Source of the DNA: Erythrocercus mccallii
Lineage: Eukaryota; Chordata; Aves; Passeriformes; Dicruridae
Assembly (NCBI GenBank): GCA_013397435.1
Contig: VZRG01000768.1
Coordinates: 247,923 to 311,922, forward strand
DNA length: 64,000 nt
Direction: 5' to 3'
In this document: positions 1-61,550 of the stretch, one piece after another
Layout of the letters: every line of letters begins with the position of its first letter
Position numbering within the stretch: position 1 is the stretch's first letter
Position numbers and translations under genes: made by a program
The notes under the pieces: model-generated
What the model saw: the letters and a program-made list of their open reading frames with translations, nothing else
Told to the model about the DNA's origin: nothing
The model's database searches: none

Positions 1-348
1 ACTTATGAAGATAAAAATGCCGCCACTCCAAATGTCCTCCCCCACTTCCCCTTTCTTCCTTCCACTTTATATACTGAGCATGAGGTCATAGGGTCTGGAA
101 TATCCCTTTGGTCAGTTAAGGTCATCTGTCCCGGCTGTGTCTCCTCCCAATTTTCAATGCACTCCCCCAGCTTCCTTTCCAGTGTGGCAGCAGGAAAAGT
201 AGAAAAAGCCTTGCTTCTGTTCAACCCCTGCTCAGTAATAACAAAAACATCTCCATATTATCAACCCTGTGTTTGGCACAAATGCAAAACACAGCCCCAT
301 AAGAGCCACTATGAAGAAAATTAAATCTACCTGTGCTGAAACTAGCAT
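1..348 (-). mobile_element. ERVK-like LTR, 3' copy, cut by the window edge
   Basis: This is the U3-side part of a retroviral LTR read on the minus strand; the rest lies outside the window. It aligns by eye with 1536-1875, sharing the tract around TTTATATA (66-73, a TATA box on the minus strand), the purine/pyrimidine stretches and the end near position 348. Because the downstream LTR copy is followed on the minus strand by a primer binding site, this copy should be the 3' LTR. It is old, with many substitutions and small indels between the copies. I associate the family with songbird genomes from memory, not from a search. Confidence 0.75.
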
Positions 349-1245
349 ATTCCATACCATTTACATCATGCTCAGGTCCCACACTATTCAATACAAGCTC
401 ATTAACCACCACTCCCCTCCCAATTCTTTGATATAACACACAGATGTTGTTCCCTTAGTTTATGGGCCACCCCTGCAAAACGTCCACACAATGTCCAGAA
501 AATGTCTGTTGAATTTATGTAGTCCATGACTTTGGGCTCCATCTGTTATGTTCACTCAGGACAGGAGAGGTGGTATATGTGGAGTTACTGGGCACCAAAG
601 CCAGCTAAGGTCAGGTCACTGCTGCACTGCAACTGCCTCTTGTAAGGTTTCTCCTCCATTGGGTTGAATGGTTCCTGTGTACAGTAATTCCTGAAACATG
701 CAACTCAAATCATAGCTTACAACAGTTTAAAGGCACATCCATCACAATCTCCACCCTTAGTCCCCTGTGGGGTGGAGTCCTACCAAGTTCTACCAGCAAA
801 CCTGTTCCAGCATGGGCTTCTCACAGGGTCATGTAACATCCTCCTTCAGGCATCCACCCACTCCACCATGGGGTCCTCCATGGACTACATTTGTATCTCT
901 TGTGGATTTACTCACCCATCGCAGTCCCCTCAACTCGTGTTCACACTGGAGTTTCAGCCTGTCCAGTACAAGCAGCAGAGAACACAGCAGCAATGCCTGG
1001 CCACCTGACAGCCCAGGCACATCACCATGGCTGTTATCAAAATATTCCCAGGCACAATAGAGTGAGGTGATAAGCAGTACAGCAGCAGTGAAAGTGAAAA
1101 GCAGCCAATAATGAGCACAATACAGTCAGGCAGGCAAGCCCCATGGAAGCAAAGGAGCCTGCCCATTACTAGTTAACAGCACTATCAGATGTAAATTCAG
1201 TCTGCCACATACCGATCAAATCTATCATTATCTCAATGTCTTTGA
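349..1245 (-). mobile_element. Internally deleted ERV internal region, non-coding
   Basis: About 0.9 kb separates the two LTR copies, far less than the several kilobases needed for gag-pol-env. No long open frame is present and I recognise no retroviral protein motif, so this is a non-autonomous or deleted remnant. The short open frames at 767-1060 and 954-1166 look like chance. The 780-900 part has the repetitive 'tccatgg/ccaccc' texture I associate with this avian ERV family. Confidence 0.6.
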
Positions 1246-1263
1246 ACCCCACATTGAGTGCCA
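1246..1263 (-). other. Primer binding site remnant, tRNA-Lys type
   Basis: The minus strand reads TGGCACTCAATGTGGGGT. Compared with the tRNA-Lys(1,2)-type primer binding site of betaretroviruses (TGGCGCCCAACGTGGGGC) it differs at four positions, all transitions of the kind expected from decay of methylated CpG or C. It lies about 10 bases inside the end of the 1274-1875 LTR, where a PBS belongs, and this fixes the element's orientation as minus. The comparison sequence is from memory. Confidence 0.65.
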
Positions 1264-1273
1264 AAATAGGACA

Positions 1274-1875
1274 GACATGGTTTAACCCCAGACAGCAACC
1301 AAGCCCCAAACAGCTGCTTTCTCACTCCCCCACCCAGAGAGATCAGGGAGAGAATTTGAAGGGTAAAAGCCTCGTGGGTTGGGAGATAAAGAGAACTCGT
1401 GGGTTGAGATAAAGACAATTTAAAAGGGAAAGCAAAAGCCAAGCACACAAGCAAAGAAAAACAAGGAACTAATTCACTGCTTCCTGTGGGCAGGTACGTT
1501 CAGCCATTTCCAGGAGAGCAGGGCCCCATCTCACCTAACAGAGACTTGGGAAGACAAATGCCATCCCTTCAAATTTCTCCTTCCTCCTTCTTCCTTCCAC
1601 TTTATATACTAAGCATGATGTCAATATGGTCTGGAATATCCCTTTAGTCACTTTGTGTCACCTGTCCTGGCTGTGTCTCCTCCCAATCTCCCATGCACCC
1701 CCAACTTCCTTTCCAGCATGGCAGCATGGAAAACAAAACATGTCTTGGCTCTGTGCAAGCCCTGCTCAGCAATAACTGGAATATTATCAATACTGTGTTC
1801 AGCACATATCCAAAACACAGCTCCATAAGAGCCACAGTGAAGAAAATTAATTCTGCCCCAGCTGGAACCAGCACA
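1274..1875 (-). mobile_element. ERVK-like LTR, 5' copy
   Basis: A roughly 600-bp LTR on the minus strand. Its minus-strand start is TGTGCTGG (ending at 1875) and it finishes near 1274. It has a TATA box (TTTATATA on plus, 1601-1608) with a CRE-like TGACATCA just upstream on the minus strand (1616-1623). It shares sequence with 1-348 in direct orientation, and a PBS-like site adjoins it at 1246-1263. The poly(A) signal region near 1410-1425 has lost a clean AATAAA. The target-site duplication cannot be tested because the other end is outside the window. Confidence 0.75.
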
Positions 1876-4800
1876 ATAACTTTGTCTTAAAATAGTAAAA
1901 CTAGAAAAGCACATACTGAGATGAGGTAAACAAGAGAATCACATTTAAGAAGCCGATTAGGCATCAGGCAAGGAAAGAAAACTCTCTTTTAATGGAATAC
2001 AGTAACTCTATTAGCTGTCTTCAATGAAACTTGAGCTTGAGTTGTACTGACTAATGTAAAGATACCCATGAAACCAAGTGCTTCATGAGCTTCTAGTGTA
2101 AGAGCTGGGGTGCTACACTACTAAGTCTTGTGACATGAACAAGCTCTTTAAATGGCAAATTCTAATAGAGGGTGCTTATAGCTGTTGAAAAATATAAATA
2201 TTGTTATCTGACTGATCTGAAAATGGATTTTTTTGTTGGAAGCATTGGACTTTCTGCAGAAATTATCTATGTCAGATATATTTTTAGATAAGTTCTGGAA
2301 TTTCACTGTCTTGCTGATATTTTGCATCGCTCCAGTGGTACTCATTATAAAATAATTGATGAGCACTAAATCAATGTAAGTTAATTCCTGAGTCTATGAT
2401 GCTGCATCCCTCATGCCTGTGTTAGTAGCCAATATGTCTAGTTGCTTTCCAGAACAGAAGGTACGCAGGAATGAACTGATTATGTACCAAAACCCAGACA
2501 AGATTCCAGGTAAATTACAAGACAGAAGTTGAGAGAAACAAAACAAACAAACAAAAAAGGTTTCATCCTTTACCTTTTTACTTTTAATATTTGCAAAGGA
2601 CTATTGTAAGTAAAGGATACTGTTATAATAAAACATCCTACTACAACCCATTCGTTTTACAAAACACAGAACAGATCTCAGTAGAACACGAGTCATCTTT
2701 CAACCAGGCACACAAATAACCTACGTTTGCAGCCATGCTTGTCTCAGATGGCAGGAGACTTTCAGCCTCAGGATGAAGGTTCAGACTACTGGAGGCTCCA
2801 CGTGAATGCATCATCTCCCTTCTTGCCCTGTATGAGAAGCATTTTGTGCATCCTTGTTTTGGGATTAGTATTATGTCTTGCAGAGTGGTGTCTCTGCTCT
2901 CTGTCATCTTCCTACCACTGAGAAGACCAGAGCAAAGCCACACAGCACCTTTAATCTGCATATTAAGATGTCTGTTCTTGTCAGAAAGCAGAAGAAAATG
3001 CCCCAAGGGAGACTTGCAACCATCTAACAGTGCATTATGAAACCTGAAGATACAGAAGGTGAATTAAATTTTAATAAAGTAACTTTAGTAAAATTGCTTT
3101 CAGTTAATAGCTGAATGCCAAGAGTCGGTCAACTTCAGTTAAGTGGTTTGTAAGGCTGGAGGTGTGAGGTGCAGGGGAGGCTGACAGCCTCTGTGAGGAT
3201 ACCATAAGATGGCCTGTCTGCAGCAAGCCAGTGAAGGAACCGAAGATTCAGAGTTTAATTTCCTGATAGAGTGTTGAGCCTTGGGATATTTCAGCTACAA
3301 GATGATTTGCAAGGGGTTTAATTATGTTATGAGCAACCTGTCTGCAACTGCTGAGAAAGCAAATGCTGCAGTTTGTCATTGGATCTCACAGGAAAGGAAG
3401 CGAAAGCAAATCTGGGTCAAAGCATATTTTGGTGTTTTGTCTGTATTTTTCAGAATCTGGGAAAGATCCTGCTGGAAAAATGCCTTTTTTCACAGGGTCT
3501 CTTTACAGATCCTGGATATGACTTTAACTTTTTGAACACAACTGAAAGATTGTGTGGACTGCAGAAAAAAGGGGTTGATCGGAGGCACAGAAGCAAACAG
3601 CAGTTTTGCTGCAGATCAGAGCTGAGCAAAGCGGCACTAGAAACAACAACAGGAGATTGTGACTGCTGGCAGTAGCTAATGGTAAACCCGGTGAGCAAAC
3701 AGGTAGCAAATACAAGAGCAGTTTTGATGTGAGTAGCAAGAGGCAAATGGAGAGTGCCTCAAAAAAACCAATGTAGAGCACAGCTCCTTTGTCAGGGCTC
3801 AGATGGTGAACTATGAGGGAATGGATTGTAAAGTATTCCAGGAACAATGATCAATACCTGCCACTTGGATTTGTCCAAGCCTGGACTGGAAATGGAAATT
3901 GGACTTTCTTATTATCTTACAAACATTCAGAACTGTAGGATTAGAACATGGTCAAGACTATTAGGAAAATAAAAATAGCTTTACAGAAAAAAGCCCAAAG
4001 TCTATATAACCTGATATTCCATCTCTGATGGAAGATGTTTTGAGAAAATGTGTGGAAAAGGGCAAGTGGGAAGGGGCAAATCCCTGCAATGTCTTTCCTG
4101 TGAGTCCCTAGCAGAAGGGTTAAATCTTCTAGAAGAAACAAATATGCACAGAGGCTATATTTGGATCTGATCGTTCATTTTCATGAATATGTTTAGGACT
4201 AGCAATATTATTCCTAGAGCACTTTCTCCACAATTTTTTCAACATGATCAGTAGTTTTCCCCTGCCTAGTTACTTATCAGAAAGGAGCCAATCAGAATAA
4301 TCTACTGTAATTCATTAAGACTGACATCTTGTGGTTGCCTTTTGTATAACGCCTTCTGCCCGAATTTCATAGGAGAGCCTGAACTTCTCCCTTGGCTTAA
4401 CCAGCTATTGTATATCCTCTCTATGCTACTGAGGATATATTAGCCACCTGATTCTGAAAATTATTCAGTAACCCCACCAGGGAGCTGGGAAAAAAATTAA
4501 TGCTGTATCAAATTTTAATTCTCTTTTTTATTTCCCCCGCAGAGCTTTATGTTGTGGAATTGTTAATGCACAAAAGCATTACCACTGCAATCATAGTCTC
4601 TTTAATTGTGTCTCTGTTTACATGACAATATTTGTCATCTTGAATATTTTTAAAACTGTTAGTAATCCTGTCCTAGAACACTAAGAAACTTCAAGGCGTT
4701 GGCTAGAGTAACAAGGGAGTATCCTTTGCTTAGAAAGCCTCTTTAATGGTGTTCTGTCTTTTGTGAGTTAAAAGTTAGCATGTCCAGCAGAATGTGTATA

Positions 4801-7800
4801 GTGAGACCTGCCTTTGGCACATATTGAATCAAGACAGTTACTGGGACTCAGCTGTGCTCCCCAAGGTTTTGTCATGTATTTTAGTGTGGTGCAAGGGTAA
4901 AAGATGCACCTCCTATCTCTGCAAAATAAGATCCATTTCAGAGAATATTAATTTTGCCAGTCCAAAGACTATAGAAATTGCCACATTATTTTTTTTTAAT
5001 GTCAGGGATTGTGTTAAGGGGTTCTATATTCATATTCTTCTAAATTTTTAAGTGGAAGTTTCTTTTTTAGACAGATGTTTGCAACTGGCAATATGTTGAT
5101 ACAAAGCTAGAAAGTAATTGGGATGTTTATCTGAAACTCTGCAATTTTCTATTGGTACTTGATTAGCTTGTTCATAGGTATTAACAATGTCTGCAGGAAT
5201 GCTTTACATGAGATCTGGGGTATCACCTGTGTAGCATCAGCAGCAAGTAACAGAATAACAGCAGAACAAGTATCTTCAGTTATTTTATCAAGTGAGGATA
5301 GATCAACCTGTGTATGTAACTAATTTATTTATTTGCTTGAGAAAAGAAAGGAGATTGCCTTCCTTTGAACTTTTCTGACTGACAGAATGCTTTCTTATCT
5401 CCCAACAACTAAAAATATCCCAGTTTTAATATACTCCCAAGATGAAAATGAGTTGATTAGGACCAAATTAATAGATTTTTCTTGTCCTTCAAAACAGAAT
5501 CAGTTCTACAATGACAGAAAATAGTGTCATCCTGAATGAATTTTAACAGAGTTAACAAGGACCTGATACAGGAAGAGATAGTGAAAATCTCAGTATATCA
5601 TAAACTCAAAATTTGCAGCAAATAGAACAAAATAATGGTTCCACTGTTCATTCAACATTTTTAGGTTGTTGTTCAGGATCTAACATAGTATTTCAGAATT
5701 TTTCACCTTGCAGGTTTCCTTCTTCTGATCTCTGCTTGAGTGTAGTGATGACGAGTTACTGGACCTTAAGTCATGTTTATTGTTGTGGAATTGTAAATAT
5801 GCATGTGCTAGAAACACAAGAGAATGTAAAGAAATAGCCATCATTATCTGGAGAAAAACATCCCTAACATCTGTAGAGAGCTCCTGCTGTACAGAATAAA
5901 GGTGCAAATACAACTAACCAGAGAAGTGGTAGTAAAAATGTAACAGCCAGAAATAATCTTACAAGAACAACATCACCAGTGTTAGAGAGACAAGGACAGA
6001 ATGGTTATTGATTTCTTCCTGGCCAAGCAGGTGCTTAAATACTTGGCTCTTCCCTGATTCCACCTAGACTAATACTGAGAGAAGCATAATGATTAGCAGA
6101 AAAAAGCCTTATGTTTATATCTTACTTGCTCTTTGTTTTTTTTTTCTTAAAAATGCTTTGTGCAGAAGATGGGTTTTATTAAAAGAAGAGTCATGCTATT
6201 TTTAAATATGAGACATAGTTGTAAGCTTTTCAAGCTCCTGTAAAGGCTATGCAAACCTAAGGGCTATGACATTATGAAAATAGTTCAAAGTATCTTCACT
6301 CTAATCCTTGAGCACTCTGGATTTGTTTTGAGGCACATTAAAGCTTCCTTTTGAAAAATTAATGCAAGAGAGACATAGCACAAATATAGCAGAAATAGAA
6401 TTGGTAGGAGCTGCTTCAGACCAGGAGCCTGGGTGAATTAGACAAAGAGAAAGTTTAAAAATATATCTTCAAGCCTGGACATATTATTTTTGAGAAATTT
6501 CAGCAACCCAACTTTAAGGAAATGTAGGTAGGCATCAAGCAGCATTAACTGCTCCACAGAGAATAGAAATGGATGCTGCACAACCTGTAACTGATGGTCC
6601 TTTAGTTTAGAAATTTTGATAGTGTAAATCATATGGGTCATAAAAATACACAGTAAGATTTTAAGTCTTATTTTTTTTAAAAAAAATTATACCTCTTTTA
6701 CAGCAGTGCCATAATCTCAGAAAGAGAAACCAGGACTTAGTATAGTTCACACAGAAAAGCTGCAAATAAATAAAAGGCAAGAGAGTTCAACAAGGCAGAT
6801 AAAATAAAACCAGAAAAAGTGATGGGGAGTTTTTATGATGTCCTGAACCATAGCTGCTGACCTGTCAGTTGGTAAAATCAAAGCAGCTGTGATGCTTTCA
6901 AGGCCCTCTTTGAACAAATTTCCCTCCTTGATGAAATTTCTTCATCCTAAATTGAAAAGAAACCCAATCAAAGCATACACAGTTTGTACTTTTCTAGAAC
7001 ATGGTTTTCAATGTTATCTAGGGAACTAAGTTTGTCCATTAAAATAATACATTAAAATGACTTCAAGGAATCCCATCAAGTGATTATAAAGCCAGCATCT
7101 TTTTACATAGGATCATATTACTCAAAAATAAGGCATAGAAATAATAGATATTATTTTGTGATTTAAAAAATCATTATCATTATAATTCATTATAATAATA
7201 TAATCAAATATAAAAATATTAATTTTGTTATTAATAATTAATGCAGCCTCTATTAGTATTGCTTTGGCATCTATAGCACAAAAAACGAGAATCAGAAATC
7301 AAATCTGAAATCAGCCAAGTTCATATTTCTTTTGACAGTAGAAATAAATGTAGAGATAATCCATATTATTATTATTGACTTTTAACCTCATTGACAAAAA
7401 AGTGGGGTCGCATTGATTGTTTTTGAGATAGATATGCAAATTAAAAATGGATTTCCAGTACAAATAACACATAAAAGTGAAACAGTTTAAAGCTACATTT
7501 TCTTACCCTCAATACTAGTTCTAACAAGGTGAAACATAGATTTTGGAATCCAAAATACTTCTGGAAAAAGAAGGATTCATGTATACATGTACAAAGCTTA
7601 TCTATTCAATGACAAAAATGTTGCTTGACATTTCACTTTGGTAGCATTTTACATGGCCAGATATACTAAAACACAGCTGCATGAATTAGTGCATAGGACA
7701 GATATGTAGCTGTGTTAGCACTGGAATTCTTGGAGATATGTATAGACCCTCTATTACTGTTTTCATTGGGTTTATGCTCAGTTCTCTGACTGCAGTGCCT

Positions 7801-7879
7801 TGATCTAATTTCCTCAGTTCCAAAGAGTATACATCCAGCAACATTCAGCCATGATCCAGAATGGATCATTTACAGGATC
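1876..7879. other. Intergenic, upstream of HACE1; no gene seen
   Basis: AT-rich sequence without a recognisable exon. Open frames such as 2641-3006 (minus, 121 codons) and 3281-3675 (plus) have no motif I recognise and no splice context. The stretch 7140-7250 is extremely A/T-rich low-complexity DNA. In vertebrates the LIN28B locus lies beyond this side of HACE1, but nothing of it is visible here. Confidence 0.6.
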
Positions 7880-8328
7880 ACTGGATGGACCACAGGGCTG
7901 GAACAACTCTCCTATGAAAATAGACTCTCAATAGAGAGAGTTGGGGCTGTTTGTCCTGGAGAAGAGAAGGCTCCAGGGAGATCTTCTGTGGCCTTGCAGC
8001 ACCTAATAGGTGCTTGCAAGAAGGCTGGAGAGAGACTTTTCACAAGGGCATGTTGTGATAGGACACAAAGGGGGAAAGGCCTTAAGCCGAAAGAGGGAAG
8101 GTTTAGAATAGACATAGGAAAAAAATCTTAACTGTGAGGGTGGTGAGGCACCCGAACAGGCTGCCCAGAGAAGTTGTGGATGTCCCATCCCTGGAGGTGT
8201 TCAGGAGCAGGCTGGATGGGGCTCTAAGAACCTTGGTTTAGTAGAATGTGTCCCCGCCCCTGGCAGGGTGTTGGAGGTAGATGACATTTATGGTCTCATC
8301 TAATCCAAACCACACTTTGATTCTATGA
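7880..8328 (+). mobile_element. CR1 LINE 3' fragment
   Basis: Plus-strand 3' end of a chicken-repeat-1 LINE. Hallmarks are the 'cctggagaagagaaggctcc' stretch near 7955, 'ggctgcccagagaagttgtgga' near 8160, 'ccctggaggtgttcagg' near 8190, and a terminus in the CR1-style ATTCTATGA octamer region at 8320-8328. It is 5'-truncated, as nearly all CR1 copies are, and diverged. No intact reverse transcriptase frame remains. Confidence 0.9.
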
Positions 8329-8814
8329 AGAGAAGCCCCCTCATGAGCAGAGGGAAAGCACCATGCACATGTTGCCTGTGAATATCATATGTTCTTTAAA
8401 GGTAACTTGGGGAGGAGGAAAGTAGTTGAAGATCTCTGTGTATTAAGTTGATTACTAAAATTCTGCAAAGGCCCTCAGTTATATAGCTTCATCTTCCTTG
8501 CAGGCAAGTCCCAGCACAGTATATGCAGGCAGTTTTCAACCTTAGTCTGCTGGCATGTCCAGAAGAAGCTGACTCAGCCCACAAGGAGCACATGGCTGTT
8601 GGGAAAAATGGCTCCAAGCCACACTCCAAAGATGTGCTGACTCCTAAGACTGCAATGCAGTGGAGAAGAAAATCTCTGTTGGCAGAGCTGCTTCCAGGAA
8701 GAGCTCAGATTGCACTTAGAGTTCACTGCTGGGGAACGGAATCAAGGCAAGTGGAATTGCAGGAGGAAGAACGTTGGCTCATGCCTGTCTATCTGGAGCA
8801 TCCCATGGACCACG
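8329..8814. other. Intergenic spacer between two CR1 fragments
   Basis: No gene recognised. An open frame starting at 8523 runs into the CR1 at 8815 and is best explained as chance plus transposon sequence. Confidence 0.5.
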
Positions 8815-9375
8815 GTGCTATCTTGGTTTGTATCAGAAACAGTGTGGCCAGCAGGACCTGGGCAATGATCATACCCTTGTATTCAGCAATGGTGAGGCTG
8901 CACCTTGAATCCAGTTTTGGGCTCCTTACTATAAGAAGGACATCGAGGTGCTGGAGCAAGTCCAGAGAGTGGCAACGAAGGGGGTTAATGGTCTGGACTA
9001 CAGTCTTATAAGGAGTGGCTTAGGGACTTGGCTTGTTTAGCCAGGGTAAAAGGAGGGTTGGGGGGACCTTATTGCTCTCTGCAGCTACATGAAAGGAGTA
9101 GGTCAGGTGAGGGGTGCTCTCATCTCCCAAGTAACAAGAGACAGGATAAGAGCAAACAGATTCAAGTTGAATCAGAGGAGGTTTAGATGGGATATTAGGA
9201 GAAATGTCTTCACCAAAAGGGTTGTCAATCACTGGAACACGCTGCCCAGGGAAGTGGTTGAGTCACCATCTCTGGAGGTATTTAAAAGTTGTGCAGTACT
9301 TAGGGACATGGTTTAGTGCAGGACATGGCAGTGCTGGGTTAATGGTTGGTTTCAATGATCCTAGAGTTCTTTGCA
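8815..9375 (+). mobile_element. CR1 LINE 3' fragment
   Basis: Plus-strand CR1 segment covering the end of the reverse transcriptase region and the 3' UTR. Recognisable parts are 'gtgtggccagcaggacc' near 8840, 'ataagaaggacatcgaggtgctgg' near 8932, the 'aggaggtttagatgggatattagg' stretch near 9176, and 'ggaagtggttgagtcacc' near 9250. The reading frame is broken by stops. It lies in the same orientation as the preceding CR1 but starts further 5', so it is a separate insertion. Confidence 0.92.
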
Positions 9376-10349
9376 GGCAAAATAAAAAAAATACATTTTT
9401 TAAAATCTATTTCTAAGTATTTAATGATATTTTCCTTTCTGCACAGATTTAGTATGTTTTCAAAGTCATCCTGTTTCATAGTTTTCCTGTAAATTAATAG
9501 GGCCTGTTGAACTGAATCTGAGCAGAAACCCTTTTATTTTTTTGGTAAAAGGAGACAACAAACTATAGATGAAATGCACTTTCCCATATACTGAATTTGT
9601 TCCTATATTTTGGTGTTCTGTGATGACCAAAGATCCAGTTTAGGACTGGATGCTTGGGCTCAGTACTGTCCAGACAAGGCTCTTTGTGAATAGCTAGCAA
9701 TCTAATGGCAGAAAAGGTGCAAAAAACCCTGAGATCCAAAGTTTACAAAGTCTTTATGCCACAAATTTCTCCCCGCATTTAAACATTGAAAAATCAATAT
9801 CAATTCCTCACTTCTATGCTGTAGGCTAAGTAGCATAAAGTTCTACTTTTTTATGTCTTTGTGAAGAATGTACAGAGTAAAAAGAGTGAAAGAGCTGAAT
9901 GTTTTTAGTTTTACATAGTACTGCATTCCATTTCTGACAACAAACTGTATTCCTCCAAATCTTGAAAACAAAATAATTTTTATCTCTGAAGAAAATTTTC
10001 GTGTAGAAAAATAAATACCACAAGCACCAGTTTTAACTGTTAGGAATAGTATTATCTGTTTTGAAAAGAACCAGTCTACCTCTTGTCCCCCCTAAGACTG
10101 CTCACAGCAGTGAACTTCCTGTAAGAGTCAAGGACAGTGTTTCTTTCACAGGGCTGATAATTGGTTTGATTTGATTCATTGTGAAAGACAAGTTTGACCA
10201 ATTGCTCGTAGGCAGTGGAACATGACATCTGCAGATATGTAAGTGCAAGGGACAGATATATTGATGTCCCCTTATCTCAGTATTGAAGGGAACTCTGTTG
10301 ACTGCATTCAATGAGCAAATGACTCAAAGCTAAGTTGGGAATCTTCCTT

Positions 10350-10407
10350 GAATACTTCCAAATTTTTTCCATGACATCAAGAAAATTAATAAAATTTGGA
10401 AGTATTC
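10350..10407. repeat. Perfect 17-bp inverted repeat with 24-base loop
   Basis: GAATACTTCCAAATTTT at 10350-10366 is matched exactly by its reverse complement at 10391-10407, with 24 bases between. The match stops sharply on the outer side. It could be a small hairpin, the remains of a palindromic MITE, or a chance local inversion duplication. No flanking direct repeat is obvious. Confidence 0.85.
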
Positions 10408-10611
10408 CTACACCTGTCATAGTGTAAAAAATTAAGCCAATTTTACTATTTTCAGCTAATTTTACTCACCTGTAGCAAGACTTAGTCTTATTAAAGGTGT
10501 CTTACAAACACCTCCGAAGGTGTCTAATTCTAATGCAATACCCATTTCCAAACTAGACAGAATTAATTACCGTGCAGAGGTGCCTAATTTTGCACAGCAG
10601 TCAATATAGTC

Positions 10612-10643
10612 ATATATATATGTGTATATATATATATATATAT
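10612..10643. repeat. TA dinucleotide microsatellite
   Basis: About 32 bases of alternating AT interrupted once by a TGTG unit. Simple sequence, probably length-polymorphic. Confidence 0.9.
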
Positions 10644-11050
10644 TACAGCTGAAATACCACTGGAAAAGCACACTATTCGTGTAGAAATTTCCCGGGACAT
10701 ACTATACTAAAAGCTCACAGGGTCAAGTGAGACTTTTTTGGAGTGATGACATCTACTACAAAATAGTCTGCTTTTCCAGCCTGGTCGATTCTGTGACTCT
10801 GTCCCGCTCTGGAGCGTTTGCAGCCCCCATTCCCTTCCGTGGCTCGGGGGAAATGAGCCCGCACGGGCGGGATCACCCCGGCAGGGGGGCTTCAAGAGGC
10901 AGCACGTTTTTGTTTTTGTTTTTATTTGTAACAAGCAGACTTTAAAGATCTATTTGCTACGAACTTTGAAAATTCATTCCCCTCATCCCTTTCCTTCCTT
11001 CGGGAAAAAAGCGAACTGAGGGGGACCGCCACCGCCCTCAGCTCCGCCCC

Positions 11051-11060
11051 GCGCATGCGC
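11051..11060. promoter_or_regulatory. NRF1-type binding site
   Basis: GCGCATGCGC is a perfect palindromic core of the NRF1 consensus and lies about 120 bases upstream of the HACE1 start codon inside the CpG island. NRF1 sites of this form commonly sit close to transcription starts of CpG-island genes. Occupancy is inferred, not shown. Confidence 0.6.
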
Positions 11061-11123
11061 GCAGCCTCCCCGGGTGGCGGCGGCCTGGGCGGCCTGGGCG
11101 CCGCCAGCGCCGCGATGGGCTGA
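11055..11123 (+). other. Possible upstream ORF, 22 codons
   Basis: An ATG inside the NRF1-type palindrome opens a short frame that ends at TGA 11121-11123, 54 bases before the HACE1 ATG. It would only be translated if transcription starts upstream of 11055, which is uncertain because the ATG is part of a promoter motif. A chance frame in GC-rich DNA is just as likely. Confidence 0.25.
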
Positions 11124-11177
11124 GGGCAGGCGGCGGCAGCGGGGGCTGGCCGCGGCTCCGGGCTGGGCGCTCCGAGG

Positions 11178-60752
<49,575 letters not shown>

Positions 60753-61550
60753 TGAAGTCTAGAAAACCCATCTGATTGTTAATGTGCAATTTTGAGTGGC
60801 AGAAGTAATTTCGGAAACGGTCAATCTTAGGTGCTGCAGCCCATTGGCATGGCTGGGCTTCAGAACTGGCACAGCATCATCAGCTTTCTCTCCGTTATTG
60901 TATTGTCAAGGTAGCTTTGATACCATCATAACAAACTTCTCAGTATGCTGTATTTTCATTTTTTTAAATTACAAATCTATATGGAAATCAGTTTACATGC
61001 TTTTCATTATTATTTCAATCTGCAAAAGTTTGTCAGAATCTCTTTATACAGTTTACATTTGATTTCCAACTATGTGGTTGAATGACATTTGCATTGCAGT
61101 TTACTTTGCACTCAGATGGAATACTGCAAAGGAAAAGAGTTGTACTTTATGCCTTGTTGCATGTGAAAGTGCCATTTATTTTTGCAGACCACTACAGAAA
61201 GTTCAATTGGAATATTGTACAGTAAGACAGAGCTGATGTATTTTCCATTTCTTTGCATAGTAACAGAAAGAAAATTTTATAACTTTTTAGTATTCTAATG
61301 TATATAATATGTAAAGATTAGACTGTTATGACTGGAAAAAAACAACAGATTGAGTTTGTCTAGTTTATATTAGAATTTACACTATATTCTACTAAATATT
61401 TAAGGTATTTGTGACTTTATAGTCAACTTGCAGTTAAGAATTTGTAAATATTGTTTAAGATCTATATCCATTGTTTGAATGCCTTTACTCTTTCCTTGAT
61501 ATAATTGTATGTTCAAAAGGTATTAATTAAATTTTAATATTTAACTGGAA
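60753..61550 (+). other. HACE1: HACE1 3' untranslated region
   Basis: About 0.8 kb of AT-rich sequence between the stop codon and the first plausible poly(A) signal. It contains two Pumilio-type elements, TGTATATA (61299-61306) and TGTAAATA (61443-61450), and one miR-19 seed match (TTTGCAC, 61105-61111); these are motif matches only. The end is inferred from the ATTAAA at 61526 and the GT-rich stretch after it. Confidence 0.7.
61526..61531 (+). terminator. HACE1: Poly(A) signal ATTAAA for HACE1
   Basis: ATTAAA, the commonest variant signal, is followed 20-60 bases later by a GT-rich downstream element (TGTGACAAGTTTGTGTGTCT, starting at 61557). This is the first good signal-plus-element pair after the stop codon. 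Later signals cannot be excluded. Confidence 0.65.

Larger units (their letters stand above)
9376..10770. other. Intergenic, just upstream of the HACE1 promoter
   Basis: AT-rich DNA with no recognisable gene. It contains a perfect inverted repeat (10350-10407) and a TA dinucleotide run (10612-10643), listed separately. No long conserved open frame is visible on either strand. Confidence 0.6.

Noticed and set aside
2641..3006. Minus-strand open frame of 121 codons upstream of HACE1
   Set aside because: No recognisable domain, no splice or promoter context, and overlapping plus-strand frames of similar quality; length is within chance for 64 kb.
8523..9011. Plus-strand open frame of 162 codons, the longest on plus
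   Set aside because: Its second half is CR1 sequence starting near 8815 and its first half has no recognisable motif.
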